Source of the DNA: Hymenobacter setariae
GTDB taxonomy: Bacteria; Bacteroidota; Bacteroidia; Cytophagales; Hymenobacteraceae
Assembly (NCBI RefSeq): GCF_007713685.1
Contig: NZ_VMRJ01000001.1
Location: 974,129-1,038,128, forward strand
DNA: 64,000 bases
Direction: 5' to 3'
Shown here: positions 1 through 8,591 of the stretch, piece after piece
How positions within the stretch are numbered: the stretch's first letter is position 1
Layout: each line of letters opens with the position of its first letter
Position numbers and translations under genes: made by a program
Notes under the pieces: generated by a model
Seen by the model: the letters and a program-made list of their open reading frames with translations, nothing else
Told to the model about the DNA's origin: nothing
Databases searched by the model: none

Positions 1-1
1 A

Positions 2-193
2 CGTGACAATCCTACGCCGGCCCCTGACCTGCTTAATCTAACGAAGCTACTTTTCACGCCCCCAAACCTATTACTCACCTTTAGCCAGCCAGTTACTATA
101 AAAGGCCCTTATGGTATCCAACGTACAGGTAGGCGCTTAGCTATATATCTCGACCAGCCACACCAGTTTGTGGAAGCATGGAAACTACAATAG
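2..193 (+). CDS. C-terminal end of an unknown protein, cut by the window edge
   Basis: An open frame enters from the left edge and runs 63 codons to a TAG at 191-193. The readable tail ends in ...YLDQPHQFVEAWKLQ and contains LLLTFSQPVTIKGPYG, which looks like ordinary soluble protein with alternating hydrophobic residues. I recognise no family. The frame has no start codon because the gene begins outside the window. It could be a chance open frame, but base use and residue make-up look coding. Confidence 0.45.
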   Translation, partial: RDNPTPAPDLLNLTKLLFTPPNLLLTFSQPVTIKGPYGIQRTGRRLAIYLDQPHQFVEAWKLQ

Positions 194-450
194 TCTTTGA
201 CTGGCTACCAAGCAACAAACTACGCTGTAAGGCGGGCTAGGTTGCTCGCTTTTAGAGCCAGACCGACTACTCTTCACCAATGGTTTTCATTCAGTGTAAT
301 GTGAAACCTAGGATGAGTAGCCGCCCCAAGAAGGTGGCTGGCCGAGCTGCTGCTGGCAAAGCCCGCTTTCCCGCCCTACTTTGCGCGCCAAACGTGACAA
401 AGCTGGTGCAGCCTCGCTTCTTCTTGCACTAGCCGGTGGCGCGTCCCTTC
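194..450. other. Intergenic stretch
   Basis: About 250 bases between the cut gene and the DoxX-like gene. I see one CCTAGG palindrome at 307-312 and no convincing hairpin, promoter box or small gene. Confidence 0.4.
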
Positions 451-1350
451 ATGAACCGCGTGTTCACTTTTCTGAAAAGCCGGGAGTTTTACTTAGGCCT
501 GTGTCGCTACGGCTTGGGCTTGACCATGATTCCCTACGCTGTTTCTAAGCTCCTGCAGCTGCAATTCGTTGTGCTGCCCCTGCACACGTGGCAGCAGCCG
601 CTCGAGCAGCTCCCGGGCCCGCTTCTAGCATGGGCGTTTCTGGGGCATGCGGGTTGGTTTCAGGTGCTGCTGGGGGTGCTGGAGCTGGTGCCCGCGCTAC
701 TGCTGCTATTTCGGCGCACGACCCTACTAGGGGCCATGCTGCTACTGCCCCTGACGCTGAACGTGCTGCTAGTCAACGAGGCGTTTACCCTCTGGCCCGA
801 AACCCGTCTTACAGCGCAAGTACTGCTGGTCCTGAACGTGGGTCTACTGGTGTTTGAGTGGTCTAACATCAAGGCTATCTTACTTATCATCTTACAGCGC
901 GAGCGCACGTACCGCCTCAACGGCTGGGAAACGGGCATTAACCTGTTACTGGTCGCAGTGGTGGCAGGCCTGATAGGCAGTCAGTTGCTAGATTACGCCC
1001 GCCAATCCGACGAACTGACCGGCGACTGGCACCACCGCCACCCTAACGAGTGGGTATTGCAGCCCGAGCCGGCCAATCCGGTTGACCGCCAGCGAAGCTA
1101 CTTCGGCACGTATGGCAGCTACGAAGAGGCTGGCCCGGCAGGCCTCAACAAGCGCCTCAGCTGGTACAAGCTCGACCGCCAACACCACCAGCTACAGCTC
1201 GGCCCTAGGCCCGACAGCGTGGCCCAAACCTATACCTACGCGCTGGTAGGCGACTCGCTGCTGACGCTGCAGCCGGTGGCCGGCGCGGCGGGCAGCCCGC
1301 CGGTACTCAAGACATTTAGGCGGCGCGTCCTCAACACAGGTGCCAGGTAA
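451..1350 (+). CDS. DoxX-like integral membrane protein with C-terminal soluble domain
   Basis: About 299 residues. The N-terminal half has four or so hydrophobic helices in the DoxX/MauE-like pattern, including GLTMIPYAVSKLL near the start, a GxxELVPALLLLF helix and a final helix ending near residue 145. A further membrane segment (LLLVAVVAGLIGSQLL) precedes a polar C-terminal domain of about 115 residues with WHHRHPNEW and many Tyr and Gln residues. DoxX-like proteins are linked to quinone or thiol redox chemistry in the membrane, but no catalytic residue identifies a reaction here. An ATG at 451 is preferred; an in-frame GTG at 436 would add five residues. The gene stands alone and ends 75 bases before a strong hairpin. 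Confidence 0.7.
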   Translation: MNRVFTFLKSREFYLGLCRYGLGLTMIPYAVSKLLQLQFVVLPLHTWQQPLEQLPGPLLAWAFLGHAGWFQVLLGVLELVPALLLLFRRTTLLGAMLLLPLTLNVLLVNEAFTLWPETRLTAQVLLVLNVGLLVFEWSNIKAILLIILQRERTYRLNGWETGINLLLVAVVAGLIGSQLLDYARQSDELTGDWHHRHPNEWVLQPEPANPVDRQRSYFGTYGSYEEAGPAGLNKRLSWYKLDRQHHQLQLGPRPDSVAQTYTYALVGDSLLTLQPVAGAAGSPPVLKTFRRRVLNTGAR

Positions 1351-1424
1351 GCCAACTGCTAGCAGCTCGATTGCCTCGCCCAAAAATGCTCGAGCCACTA
1401 AGGAGTTTCCGCGCCGACTTGAAC

Positions 1425-1470
1425 AGCTGGGGCGTGTCGTCTACCATCGCGACGACACGCCCCAGCTTTT
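1425..1470. terminator. Bidirectional-type terminator hairpin between convergent genes
   Basis: A perfect 17-bp inverted repeat has arms at 1425-1441 and 1451-1467, a 9-base loop, and TTTT directly after the right arm. It lies between the DoxX-like gene (plus strand) and the DUF1330 gene (minus strand), which converge here. The stem is GC-rich (CTGGGGCGTGTCG core). Confidence 0.85.
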
Positions 1471-1521
1471 GCCACTTGACAAGCCTTGCAGCTATTGGCT
1501 ATCGCCCAGCAATGCGCCGCA

Positions 1522-1998
1522 TTAGTAGTTTGTCTCCTGGGCCGTCAGCCCACGCAGATAGCCCGTATCAGCTTCCCCCTGGGTGCTCGGACGGGTAAGC
1601 AACAGCAGGCGCCAGTCGGCCAGGGCAGCCCGGCGGATAGGTGCCACCTGATTAATGTAAAACTCGCTCTCCACCCAGCGCCGAAAAACGCCTAGGTTCC
1701 GGTATTCTACCAGGGCGACGGCGTCCCACTGCTCGCCGGGTAAGCCGGCGAGTTGTGCCTGGGCTGTACCCTGAAAGACGATGGTGAACTCAGCTGGGTC
1801 ATTGTACTGTAGAAAGGCGTCAACGTACGCCTGAAATGCTTGCTGCCCAGTAAGTGGCGGCTCAGTGGTGGGGGCGTTGTAGGCGGCCTGGGCGCGGTAA
1901 CGCAGCAGATTGAGCATCACGACGGGCTGCTCAGCAGGCAAGGCCGCCGCGGCGGCTACTATGGCGTCGAGACGCAGGTCGGGAGGGGTATCCAGCAT
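1522..1998 (-). CDS. DUF1330-like dimeric alpha-beta barrel protein
   Basis: A 158-residue soluble protein with the features of the DUF1330/EthD-like ferredoxin-fold group: a VVMLNLLRYR strand near residue 28, a long helix with AFQAYVDAF, a FTIVFQGTAQ strand, and a WDAVALVEYRN strand with an FRRW helix. Members are small dimeric barrels, often of unknown function. The ATG at 1998 is chosen because it starts just before the conserved domain; an upstream in-frame ATG at 2043 adds an unlikely 15 residues. It lies 78 bases downstream of a Crp/Fnr regulator on the same strand, so the two probably form an operon and the regulator may control it. Confidence 0.75.
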   Translation of the reverse strand: MLDTPPDLRLDAIVAAAAALPAEQPVVMLNLLRYRAQAAYNAPTTEPPLTGQQAFQAYVDAFLQYNDPAEFTIVFQGTAQAQLAGLPGEQWDAVALVEYRNLGVFRRWVESEFYINQVAPIRRAALADWRLLLLTRPSTQGEADTGYLRGLTAQETNY

Positions 1999-2076
1999 TG
2001 CAGGAGGTAGCTTAAAAAGTAGTAAAACGTGGCTGCAAAGCACGCTTTGCTACTCCTCCCTCCTACTTAAACTACT

Positions 2077-2664
2077 TTAAGAACGTGTCGGCGGAGTATG
2101 CTTGCGGCGCAACATGCTCAAAAACTCGGGCGTGACGCCTAGGTAAGCCGCAATATGCCTTTGCGCCACGCGGTTGAGGAGGCGTGGGTATTGCCGATGG
2201 AAGCGCGTGAAGCGCGCCTCGGCCGTCAGGCGCAGCATCGACACCAGCCGGCGCTCGAGCAACTGGTAGCCCCTTTGGGAAAGCAGCCGGAAGAAGCGCT
2301 CAAACTTGGGCACCTGGGTGCATAACTGCTCCAAATCGGGCAAACTGAGCGAGAAGAGGCTAGTCGTTTCTAAGGCTTGCAGGGCCAGCGTGGCCCGGCC
2401 ACCCTCAAAAAAACTGGCCGAGTCGGTGCACCACCAACCCTCGGTCGAGAAAGCCAGATTGTGTTCTCGCCCTTGGGCATCGGTCGTGTACGTGCGCACG
2501 CAGCCACTTTCTACAAACCAGAGACTAGCAGCCCGCTCGCCCATTACCAGCAGGTGTTCGCCGCTCGCCACTTGCTGCGTGCCCAGCAGGTGGGTGAAGG
2601 AGAGAGCCTCCTCAGGCGTCAGAGTGATGTGGAGGGCTACATTAGCTAATATCTGCTGGTACAT
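2077..2664 (-). CDS. Crp/Fnr family transcription regulator
   Basis: A 195-residue protein with an N-terminal cyclic-nucleotide-binding-like beta barrel (residues about 25-115, with GEHLLVMGERAASLWFVESG) followed by a helical linker and a C-terminal winged helix. The last 30 residues (RHIAAYLGVTPEFLSMLRRK) fit the Crp-type HTH of Bacteroidota. There are no Fnr-type cysteine clusters, so iron-sulfur oxygen sensing is unlikely. The usual RxS cAMP-phosphate motif is not obvious, so the ligand is unknown. It sits upstream of the DUF1330 gene. Confidence 0.85.
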   Translation of the reverse strand: MYQQILANVALHITLTPEEALSFTHLLGTQQVASGEHLLVMGERAASLWFVESGCVRTYTTDAQGREHNLAFSTEGWWCTDSASFFEGGRATLALQALETTSLFSLSLPDLEQLCTQVPKFERFFRLLSQRGYQLLERRLVSMLRLTAEARFTRFHRQYPRLLNRVAQRHIAAYLGVTPEFLSMLRRKHTPPTRS

Positions 2665-2848
2665 AGGGGCATAAGAAATAAGGTGGCTCTAGGAACGCGG
2701 GTTGGTGGTGAACAACCGATATCCTAGTGATACAGCTATCAGAATTGTTAAGCAAACTCGCGTATCAACTCAGTACCGATAAGTCCTCCCCGCCAGCTCC
2801 AACCGAATGGCCAAGGCTAGTAGGTGTTGCTTACAGAAGGTTAGAAAA

Positions 2849-3748
2849 TCAATTCAGAAACTGGGCCCGGTACTCGCGAGGCGTCAAGCCGATTTGTTTC
2901 TTGAAGAGACGTGAGAAATACGTCGGGTTGTCGAAGCCGAGTTGGTAGGCCGTTTGGGCAATCGTGTTGTCGGTACCTAGGAGCAGGTTGCGGGCCTCAC
3001 CCAGCAAAAACAGGTGGATGTGGTCGAGGGCCGTTTTGCCCGTTTCCTGCTTCAGCAAGTCGGTGAGGTAGCGGGGCGAGGTGTGTAGCTTGTCGGCTAG
3101 GTACTTCACCGTGGGCAGTCCTTCTCGCTGTAGCTGCCCATCCTCAGCATAAGCTGTGAGCAAGGCCGTGAACCGCGCTACTGTGCTGCCCAACAAGGCG
3201 CTACGATTGAGAAACTGACGCTTATAGAAGCGCTGCGAATATTTGAGGATGGAGGCTAGGTGCGTCAGGATGATGTCGCGGCTGTACTCGTCTTGGTTAT
3301 TGCCGTACTCGAAGCCAATCTGATGATATAACTCCCACAATATCTGCTCCTCGCGCGGGGCCAGGTGCAAGGCCTCGTTGACTTCGTAGTCGAAGAAGCC
3401 GTACTTTTTTATCTCGCTGTGCAGGGCGCTTCCCAATAGGTAGTCTTCGTGAATGATGAGCACGAAGGCCATTTCAATAAGCTGGAGGTCGGTGATTTGC
3501 ATCGCCTGCCGGGGCTGCACAAACGACAGCGCGCCAGCCTCGTGTTCGTAGCTGGTTTTGCCGTAGAGAAACCGGCCGCCCGCTTTCATTTTGCGGAAGC
3601 TAATCATGTAGAAATCCGTGGTCAGCGGCGCATCGCCAAACGAGCAATGCAACAACTGCTGGCACGTGAGCAAACTCAGCAACGGATGCTGGGGCGGCGG
3701 ATACCCGCAAGAGCGGTGAAACTCGCTGATGCTCTTGAAATGTCTCAT
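2849..3748 (-). CDS. AraC family transcription regulator
   Basis: A 299-residue protein with an N-terminal cupin-like sensing domain and a C-terminal double HTH (residues about 205-299). The first HTH contains VKYLADKLHTSPRYLTDLLK; the second contains IAQTAYQLGFDNPTYFSRLFK followed by GLTPREYR, the standard AraC signature. It lies 92 bases downstream of a short-chain dehydrogenase on the same strand. This SDR plus AraC pairing is common, and the regulator probably controls the dehydrogenase. The effector is unknown. Confidence 0.9.
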   Translation of the reverse strand: MRHFKSISEFHRSCGYPPPQHPLLSLLTCQQLLHCSFGDAPLTTDFYMISFRKMKAGGRFLYGKTSYEHEAGALSFVQPRQAMQITDLQLIEMAFVLIIHEDYLLGSALHSEIKKYGFFDYEVNEALHLAPREEQILWELYHQIGFEYGNNQDEYSRDIILTHLASILKYSQRFYKRQFLNRSALLGSTVARFTALLTAYAEDGQLQREGLPTVKYLADKLHTSPRYLTDLLKQETGKTALDHIHLFLLGEARNLLLGTDNTIAQTAYQLGFDNPTYFSRLFKKQIGLTPREYRAQFLN

Positions 3749-3840
3749 GGTCGGAGTACTTACCTAGGCCGGTAGCCACAAACTAAAGATAACCAAATCA
3801 GTCGCCGCCCTACACTGGCGCGGAACTGCTGGCTGGCGGG

Positions 3841-4662
3841 CTAGCCGTGGGCCTGCTCGGCCACGGGCTGCCACTCGGCCCACTCGGCGAGGCGCTCGCC
3901 ATACACTTGCTGCGCCCAGGGGTAAGCAGCCCGCCCCATAAACAGGTGCAGCGGCGGGTTCTCCGCATCAACCAACTCAAGGATGGCGGGCACGGTGGCC
4001 GCCGGCTCGCCATAGTTTTCGGGCTGGAAAGCGGGTAAGGCATAGAGCGACGCTTTCGCCTGGTCGTAGGCGGCGATGGTGGGGCTGTGCACGGCGGAGG
4101 CACCGCCAAAGTCGGTCTTGAAAACGTTGGGTTCGACTACCGTGACGTGAATTCCGAATGCTTTTACTTCGTGGTAAAGAGCTTCGCTGAGGCCCTCCAC
4201 GGCAAACTTAGTGGCACTGTAAATACCCGAAGCCGGTGCGCTGGTAATACCTAACACGCTGGATAGCTGGATAACGTGACCGCTTCCCTGAGCCCGCATG
4301 AGGGGCAGGGCCGCCTGCGTGACCCAGAGCGTGCCGAGCAAATTAGCGTCGATAATGTCCCGAACTTGGTGCTCCTCCAATTCCTCTACGGCCCCGAACA
4401 GACCGTACCCAGCGTTGTTGATGACAACGTCGAGCGAGCCGAACTGGACGTGGGCTTGCTGCACCGCGGCCACGCACTGCACGCGGTCGGTGATGTCGAG
4501 GGCGAGAGGCAGGAAGGTGGCGCCGTAGGTCGCGGCCAGGTCTTGCAGGCCGGCCACGTTGCGAGAAGTAGCGGCTACGTTATCGCCGCGCTTCAGGAAT
4601 GCTTCGGCCCAAATTTTCCCGAATCCGCGGGAAGCGCCGGTGATGAAGATTGTCTTTGCCAT
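3841..4662 (-). CDS. Short-chain dehydrogenase/reductase (SDR)
   Basis: A 273-residue classical SDR. The N-terminal Rossmann motif TGASRGFG (residues about 8-15) binds NAD(P), NNAGYG follows strand 4, and YSATK provides the catalytic Tyr and Lys with the serine in QLSSVLG. The sequence resembles the oxidoreductase group that includes DltE-like and retinol-type enzymes; the substrate cannot be read from the sequence. ATG 4662 is chosen because MAKTIFITG starts exactly at the first Rossmann strand; an in-frame ATG at 4692 would add ten residues. Confidence 0.88.
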   Translation of the reverse strand: MAKTIFITGASRGFGKIWAEAFLKRGDNVAATSRNVAGLQDLAATYGATFLPLALDITDRVQCVAAVQQAHVQFGSLDVVINNAGYGLFGAVEELEEHQVRDIIDANLLGTLWVTQAALPLMRAQGSGHVIQLSSVLGITSAPASGIYSATKFAVEGLSEALYHEVKAFGIHVTVVEPNVFKTDFGGASAVHSPTIAAYDQAKASLYALPAFQPENYGEPAATVPAILELVDAENPPLHLFMGRAAYPWAQQVYGERLAEWAEWQPVAEQAHG

Positions 4663-5030
4663 CTGGTTTTTGGTGGTGAAGTGATGGCACAAAATTCCGG
4701 CGGCACCCTAGGGCTGGTCTGATACAAAAGGCGAAAATTATGATACAGATTAACGGGCTGCCCGACCCGGCTTCTGTGGTAGACGGGTTGTTTTGCCCCA
4801 CACCCTGAAAGTGCTACCCCCAGCGGCTCTCGGTGTTCGAAGGGAGCCGCCCCTAGGTCAGTACTTACTTGGCGAGCATGTTGTGCGCTTATCGGCGCTA
4901 CTAGCAGGCCTAGGGCAGCTGGCCGTTTGCGTGCATGGTACCAGCGGCTAGCAGGCCGCAAAAAAGGCCGCATTGGCGCGGCAATAAGCCAGCTTAGCAG
5001 TCGGCCATTCGGGAGCGCCGAGGCAGCTGG
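4663..5030. other. Divergent intergenic region
   Basis: About 370 bases between the SDR (minus) and the LytS-type kinase (plus). CCTAGG occurs three times (near 4708, 4853, 4908) and a short 6-bp stem lies near 4832-4850. Apart from the -7 box next to the kinase start I see no gene or clear regulatory site. Confidence 0.4.
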
Positions 5031-5038
5031 TATCTTTG
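5031..5038 (+). promoter_or_regulatory. Bacteroidota-type -7 box directly before the kinase start
   Basis: TATCTTTG matches the TAnnTTTG -7 consensus of Bacteroidota. The ATG follows after only five bases (ACACT), so transcription would begin at or next to the start codon, giving a leaderless or nearly leaderless mRNA. No clear -33 TTG is seen. Confidence 0.5.
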
Positions 5039-5043
5039 ACACT

Positions 5044-6159
5044 ATGCCCACTCAGCCCACCCACGCAACTTCGATACCTCGGCGGCCGCTGGTGCCGGGG
5101 CCGGTTATTGCGCTGGCCTGGCTGCTGTTTAGCGGTTTTATGGTGGTGCTGGTATTCGCCCAAAACTTATCGGCGGGCACCCCTACCCACTGGGGCGAGA
5201 CCCTAGGGGGGCGGCTGCTGCACGGCCTTATCTGGGGGCTGCTCACGCCGGTGGTTTTTGCCCTGGCCACGCGCTTCGACCTCACCGAGCGCCGCCGCTT
5301 GCTGCCCAACCTGCTGGTGCACGCAGCCGCCAGCTACGGGCTGGCGCTCATATACCGCTTGGCCTACGCTGGGCTGATGACCTTATTTGGGATGCTGCCG
5401 GAGGGTTTTTCGCTGACCACGGTGGTGGCGAATGCCAATACCTGGGTGCCTATTTATTGGATGTTGCTGTGCATGGCCTACGCTGTGCAGTACCGCGAGC
5501 GGTTTCGCCAGGGCCAGGTGCAGGCCGCGCAGCTAGAAACCCAGCTTGTGCAGGCGCAGCTGCAAGCCCTGAAAATGCAATTGCAGCCGCACTTTCTATT
5601 CAATTCGCTGAACGCCGTTTCGGCCCTGATGGGCACCGATGTGAAGGCTGCCCGGCGTATGCTCGCCCAACTCAGTCAGTTTTTGCGCCTGGTGCTCGAA
5701 GGCAGTGATACGCAAGAAGTGACGCTGGCTCAGGAGCTACACCTGACGTGCCTCTACCTCGAAATCGAACAAACCCGCTTTCCCGACCGCCTAGCGGTGG
5801 CTTACCACATCGCGCCCGGTGCGGAGGCTGCTATTCTACCTGCCTTGCTGTTGCAGCCAGTGGTGGAGAATGCCGTGCGCCACGGCCTGGCGCCGCAGGC
5901 GGGGGTGGGCGAGCTGGCCATTAGTGCCCGGCAGCAGGCCGGCCGCCTCCTGGTGCAGGTGCAAGACAACGGCCGGGGCAGCGCCGATACTGCCGTGCGC
6001 GGCATTGGGCTGCGCAACCTCGAAAGCCGCTTGGCTACCCGCTACGGTGCTGACTATGATGTGAGCGTAGAAACCGCGCCCGGCCAAGGCTACTGCCTAC
6101 GGCTGTCGCTACCATTTCAGGCCGCGGCGCCCGCTGGCCCCTCCCCCCTAGCGGCATGA
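5044..6159 (+). CDS. LytS-type sensor histidine kinase
   Basis: A 371-residue membrane kinase. Four hydrophobic helices lie in roughly residues 18-160, followed by a coiled coil rich in Gln (AAQLETQLVQAQLQALKMQL) and the His_kinase domain with the phosphoacceptor motif QPHFLFNSLNAVSALM. The ATPase part has VVENAVRHGL (N box) and DNGRGS...GIGLRNLESRL. The start at 5044 replaces a longer reading from 4927, because the upstream 39 residues look noncoding and carry the promoter box. The stop overlaps the ATG of the LytTR regulator (ATGA), so the two are translationally coupled. No extracellular sensor domain is visible, so the signal is probably sensed in the membrane. Confidence 0.9.
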   Translation: MPTQPTHATSIPRRPLVPGPVIALAWLLFSGFMVVLVFAQNLSAGTPTHWGETLGGRLLHGLIWGLLTPVVFALATRFDLTERRRLLPNLLVHAAASYGLALIYRLAYAGLMTLFGMLPEGFSLTTVVANANTWVPIYWMLLCMAYAVQYRERFRQGQVQAAQLETQLVQAQLQALKMQLQPHFLFNSLNAVSALMGTDVKAARRMLAQLSQFLRLVLEGSDTQEVTLAQELHLTCLYLEIEQTRFPDRLAVAYHIAPGAEAAILPALLLQPVVENAVRHGLAPQAGVGELAISARQQAGRLLVQVQDNGRGSADTAVRGIGLRNLESRLATRYGADYDVSVETAPGQGYCLRLSLPFQAAAPAGPSPLAA

Positions 6160-6959
6160 GTACGAGCATCCGCACCCTGCTGGTAGATGATGAGCCGTTG
6201 GCCCGCGGCCTGGTGCGCGAGCTGCTCGCCGATTTTCCCGACATGACCGTCACAGGCGAGTGCCAGAGCGGCACCGAAGCCCTAAGTGCCTTGCAAACTG
6301 GGGCCTACGACGTGGTGTTTCTAGACGTGCAAATGCCGGACCTCGACGGGGTGCAGGTGCTGCAACGCCTGCGGGCTGCCGGCCAGCCGCTGCCGTTGGT
6401 AGTGTTTGTCACGGCCTACGACCAGTACGCCGTGGCTGCTTTTGGGCTGCATGCCGTGGATTATTTACTCAAGCCGCTTGACCCCGACCGGTTTGCCGAG
6501 TGCGTGGGCCGGGTGCAGCAACAGGTAGCGCAGCGCCACACCCACGTTCTTGGGGCCGACCTAGCCGCTTTGCTCCAAGCCTGGCCCATGCCGCCCAGTC
6601 CGGCTCCTCCCCCCGCGGTCGAGTACCAAGACCGGTTTGTGGTGAAGCAGCCCGAGCGGCAGTTTTTCGTGTCAGCGGCCGAGGTGTGCTACCTCGAAGC
6701 CACCGGCAGCGGCGTGCTGCTACACACGGCCCGCGCGGCGCACCCGGTGCGCACCACCCTAGCGCAACTCGCCGAGCGGCTCGACCCGGCCCGCTTCCTA
6801 CGCATCCACCGTTCGTTTGTCATCAACACCGACCACATTGCGGAATTCAAGTCGTGGGCCCATGGCGAGTACCTGTTTCGCATGGCCAATGGGCAGCACG
6901 TCAGCTCCTCGCGCAGCTACAACGCGGCCATTCAGCAGTTTTTGAAGCGCTTCGCTTAG
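6156..6959 (+). CDS. LytTR family response regulator
   Basis: A 267-residue regulator. The receiver domain (1-120) has acidic residues VDDEP near the start, the phosphoacceptor Asp57 in VVFLDVQMP and the Lys in LLKPLD. The C-terminal LytTR DNA-binding domain covers about residues 160-265 (FVVKQPERQFFV..., RFLRIHRSFVIN, SSSRSY). It overlaps the upstream kinase by four bases and is its partner. LytTR regulators bind direct or imperfect repeats upstream of their targets; I could not assign a target site by eye. Confidence 0.93.
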   Translation: MSTSIRTLLVDDEPLARGLVRELLADFPDMTVTGECQSGTEALSALQTGAYDVVFLDVQMPDLDGVQVLQRLRAAGQPLPLVVFVTAYDQYAVAAFGLHAVDYLLKPLDPDRFAECVGRVQQQVAQRHTHVLGADLAALLQAWPMPPSPAPPPAVEYQDRFVVKQPERQFFVSAAEVCYLEATGSGVLLHTARAAHPVRTTLAQLAERLDPARFLRIHRSFVINTDHIAEFKSWAHGEYLFRMANGQHVSSSRSYNAAIQQFLKRFA

Positions 6960-7041
6960 CCGCCAGCGGCCAAAAAGGCCAACTCAGAGCCGCATAAGGC
7001 CAACTGGCCACAAGGCCCTAGCAGCCGCTTAGGGGCACCCG

Positions 7042-7049
7042 TAAGTTTG
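7042..7049 (+). promoter_or_regulatory. Candidate -7 promoter box for the cytochrome P460 operon
   Basis: TAAGTTTG fits TAnnTTTG. It would place the transcript start near 7055, leaving a short leader before the ATG at 7089 or 7128. No strong -33 element was found. Confidence 0.4.
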
Positions 7050-7088
7050 GCTATCAATCAGTTGCACAGCTGACCCTGTTCTGCGCAG

Positions 7089-8084
7089 ATGCGGGCAGCC
7101 AGCAGCAGCATCTCAAAACGCCTTGCTATGAGCGCCGTTGCCAAGCCTTTCCGCCGCTTATTTCTGCCTGCCGGGGCCATGTTGGGGGCCGCATTTGTGG
7201 GCATCCAATTTGTGCATCCACCGTTGGAGAACCCGCCCGTGACGGGTGATTTTCAGGCGCCGGTGGCCGTGAAAAGCATCGTGCAGCGCGCCTGTTACGA
7301 CTGTCATTCCAACCAAACCAACCTACGCTGGTTCGATAAAGTCGCACCCGTATACTGGCAAGTTGCTGACCACGTGAAGGATGGCCGGGCCGGACTGAAT
7401 TTCTCCACGTGGCAGAGCCTGCCCCCTGCCGACCAAAAGGCGAAGCTCTGGGAAGCGGTTAACCAAATTATTGCGGGGGCCATGCCACTCAACGAGTACA
7501 CTCTGGCGCACCCCGCGGCCAAGGTATCGGCCCAAGACGTGGCCGTGCTCAAGCAATACGTAGCCAGCCTAGCCAAGAACCCGCCCGCCGACACAGCCAA
7601 ACTCAACGCCGCCGACCGGCAGTACCGGCACTGGCAGCCGGGCGCGGCTCAGCCCGCCGCCGTGCCGGTGGCGCCCAACGGCATCGCCTACCTGCCCGAC
7701 TACAAAAATTGGCAGGCCATCAGCACCACCGAGCGTTTCGACAACGGCACCATGCGCGTGATATTCGGCAATGCGGTGGCCGTGAAGGCTATCCGCGACA
7801 AGCACATCAATCCCTGGCCCAACGGCACGGCCTTCGCCAAAGTGGCCTGGGACCAGCTGGCCGATGCCCAGGGCAACGTGCGCCCTGGCGCCTTCAAGCA
7901 GGTGGAATACATGCTCAAGGACGACCAGAAGTACGCCGCTACTAAAGGGTGGGGCTGGGCCCGCTTCAAAACCCCCAAGCTGGTGCCCTACGGCAAAACT
8001 GCCCTCTTTACTACCGAGTGCATCCGCTGCCACCAGCCGATGAAAAACAACGATTTCGTTTTTACCCAACCTCTCAGCCACTAG
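7089..8084 (+). CDS. Di-haem cytochrome: haem-binding domain plus cytochrome P460 domain
   Basis: A 331-residue exported protein. After an N-terminal hydrophobic anchor (LFLPAGAMLGAAFVGIQFV) comes a haem-binding domain with CYDCH, the c-type haem motif, and conserved WFDKVAPVYW. The C-terminal part (about residues 195-331) fits the cytochrome P460 family, with FDNGTMRVIFGNAVAVKAI, WPNGTAFAKVAW and a second c-type site CIRCH near the end. P460 proteins in nitrifiers oxidise hydroxylamine or bind NO. In Bacteroidota the role is not known, and NO or peroxide handling is one guess. A second ATG at 7128 (MSAVAKPFRR) is an equally good start. A small lipoprotein follows five bases after the stop. 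Confidence 0.82.
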   Translation: MRAASSSISKRLAMSAVAKPFRRLFLPAGAMLGAAFVGIQFVHPPLENPPVTGDFQAPVAVKSIVQRACYDCHSNQTNLRWFDKVAPVYWQVADHVKDGRAGLNFSTWQSLPPADQKAKLWEAVNQIIAGAMPLNEYTLAHPAAKVSAQDVAVLKQYVASLAKNPPADTAKLNAADRQYRHWQPGAAQPAAVPVAPNGIAYLPDYKNWQAISTTERFDNGTMRVIFGNAVAVKAIRDKHINPWPNGTAFAKVAWDQLADAQGNVRPGAFKQVEYMLKDDQKYAATKGWGWARFKTPKLVPYGKTALFTTECIRCHQPMKNNDFVFTQPLSH

Positions 8085-8089
8085 CCCGC

Positions 8090-8569
8090 ATGCAAACTAA
8101 ACCCATCGCCCTAGGGGCCCTGCTGGCGCTCAGCGCCTGTAGCCAAAACAAGGTGCCGGCCGGCCAGCTCAACAAAGCCGCCTCGCTACCCACTACTTTT
8201 AATTTCAGCATGTTGGGATTGCGGGTGCTCACTACTTTCATCAACCGCCGGCAGGCTACCACGGCCACCCTGTACGGCAACGACCGGGCCCGCCAGGCGG
8301 CCCTAGGGGGCACCGGGGCCGCTCAGCCGGGCGAGGTACTGGCCCTGCTCACCTGGCGGCAGCAGGCCGACCCTAACTGGTTTGGGGCCCGCATTCCTGG
8401 GGCGCTGCAATCGCTAGAGCTACTGCGCACTGGGCCAGGCAGCATGGGCAGGCCAGCGGTGAGCTACCAGTACTTCACAGGCAAAGACTTAACGCAACGG
8501 GCCGACACATTGGGCCAGCAGGCGCGCATTGCGTACCTACTGGCCCAACGGCCGGCCGTGTTACCCTAG
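8090..8569 (+). CDS. Small lipoprotein linked to the P460 cytochrome
   Basis: A 159-residue protein. The N-terminus (MQTKPIALGALLALSACSQN) is a lipoprotein signal with lipobox LSAC, so it is probably anchored in the membrane facing the periplasm. The rest has FNFSMLGLRVLTTFINRR and LALLTWRQQADPNWFGARIPG, with no motif I recognise. The start ATG lies five bases after the stop of the di-haem cytochrome, so the pair is one operon and this may be its partner or docking protein. Confidence 0.75.
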   Translation: MQTKPIALGALLALSACSQNKVPAGQLNKAASLPTTFNFSMLGLRVLTTFINRRQATTATLYGNDRARQAALGGTGAAQPGEVLALLTWRQQADPNWFGARIPGALQSLELLRTGPGSMGRPAVSYQYFTGKDLTQRADTLGQQARIAYLLAQRPAVLP

Positions 8570-8591
8570 GGCTTACTTACTATTAATCAAT

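Noticed and set aside
588-857. 89-codon plus-strand frame inside the DoxX-like gene
   Set aside because: It is wholly within the real gene in another frame and has low-complexity Ala/Gly/Arg content.
3449-3775. 108-codon frame opposite the AraC gene
   Set aside because: It is a complement-strand shadow of a clear AraC protein.
7569-8081. 170-codon minus-strand frame opposite the P460 cytochrome
   Set aside because: It is a shadow of the di-haem gene; no signal or motif and no separate promoter.
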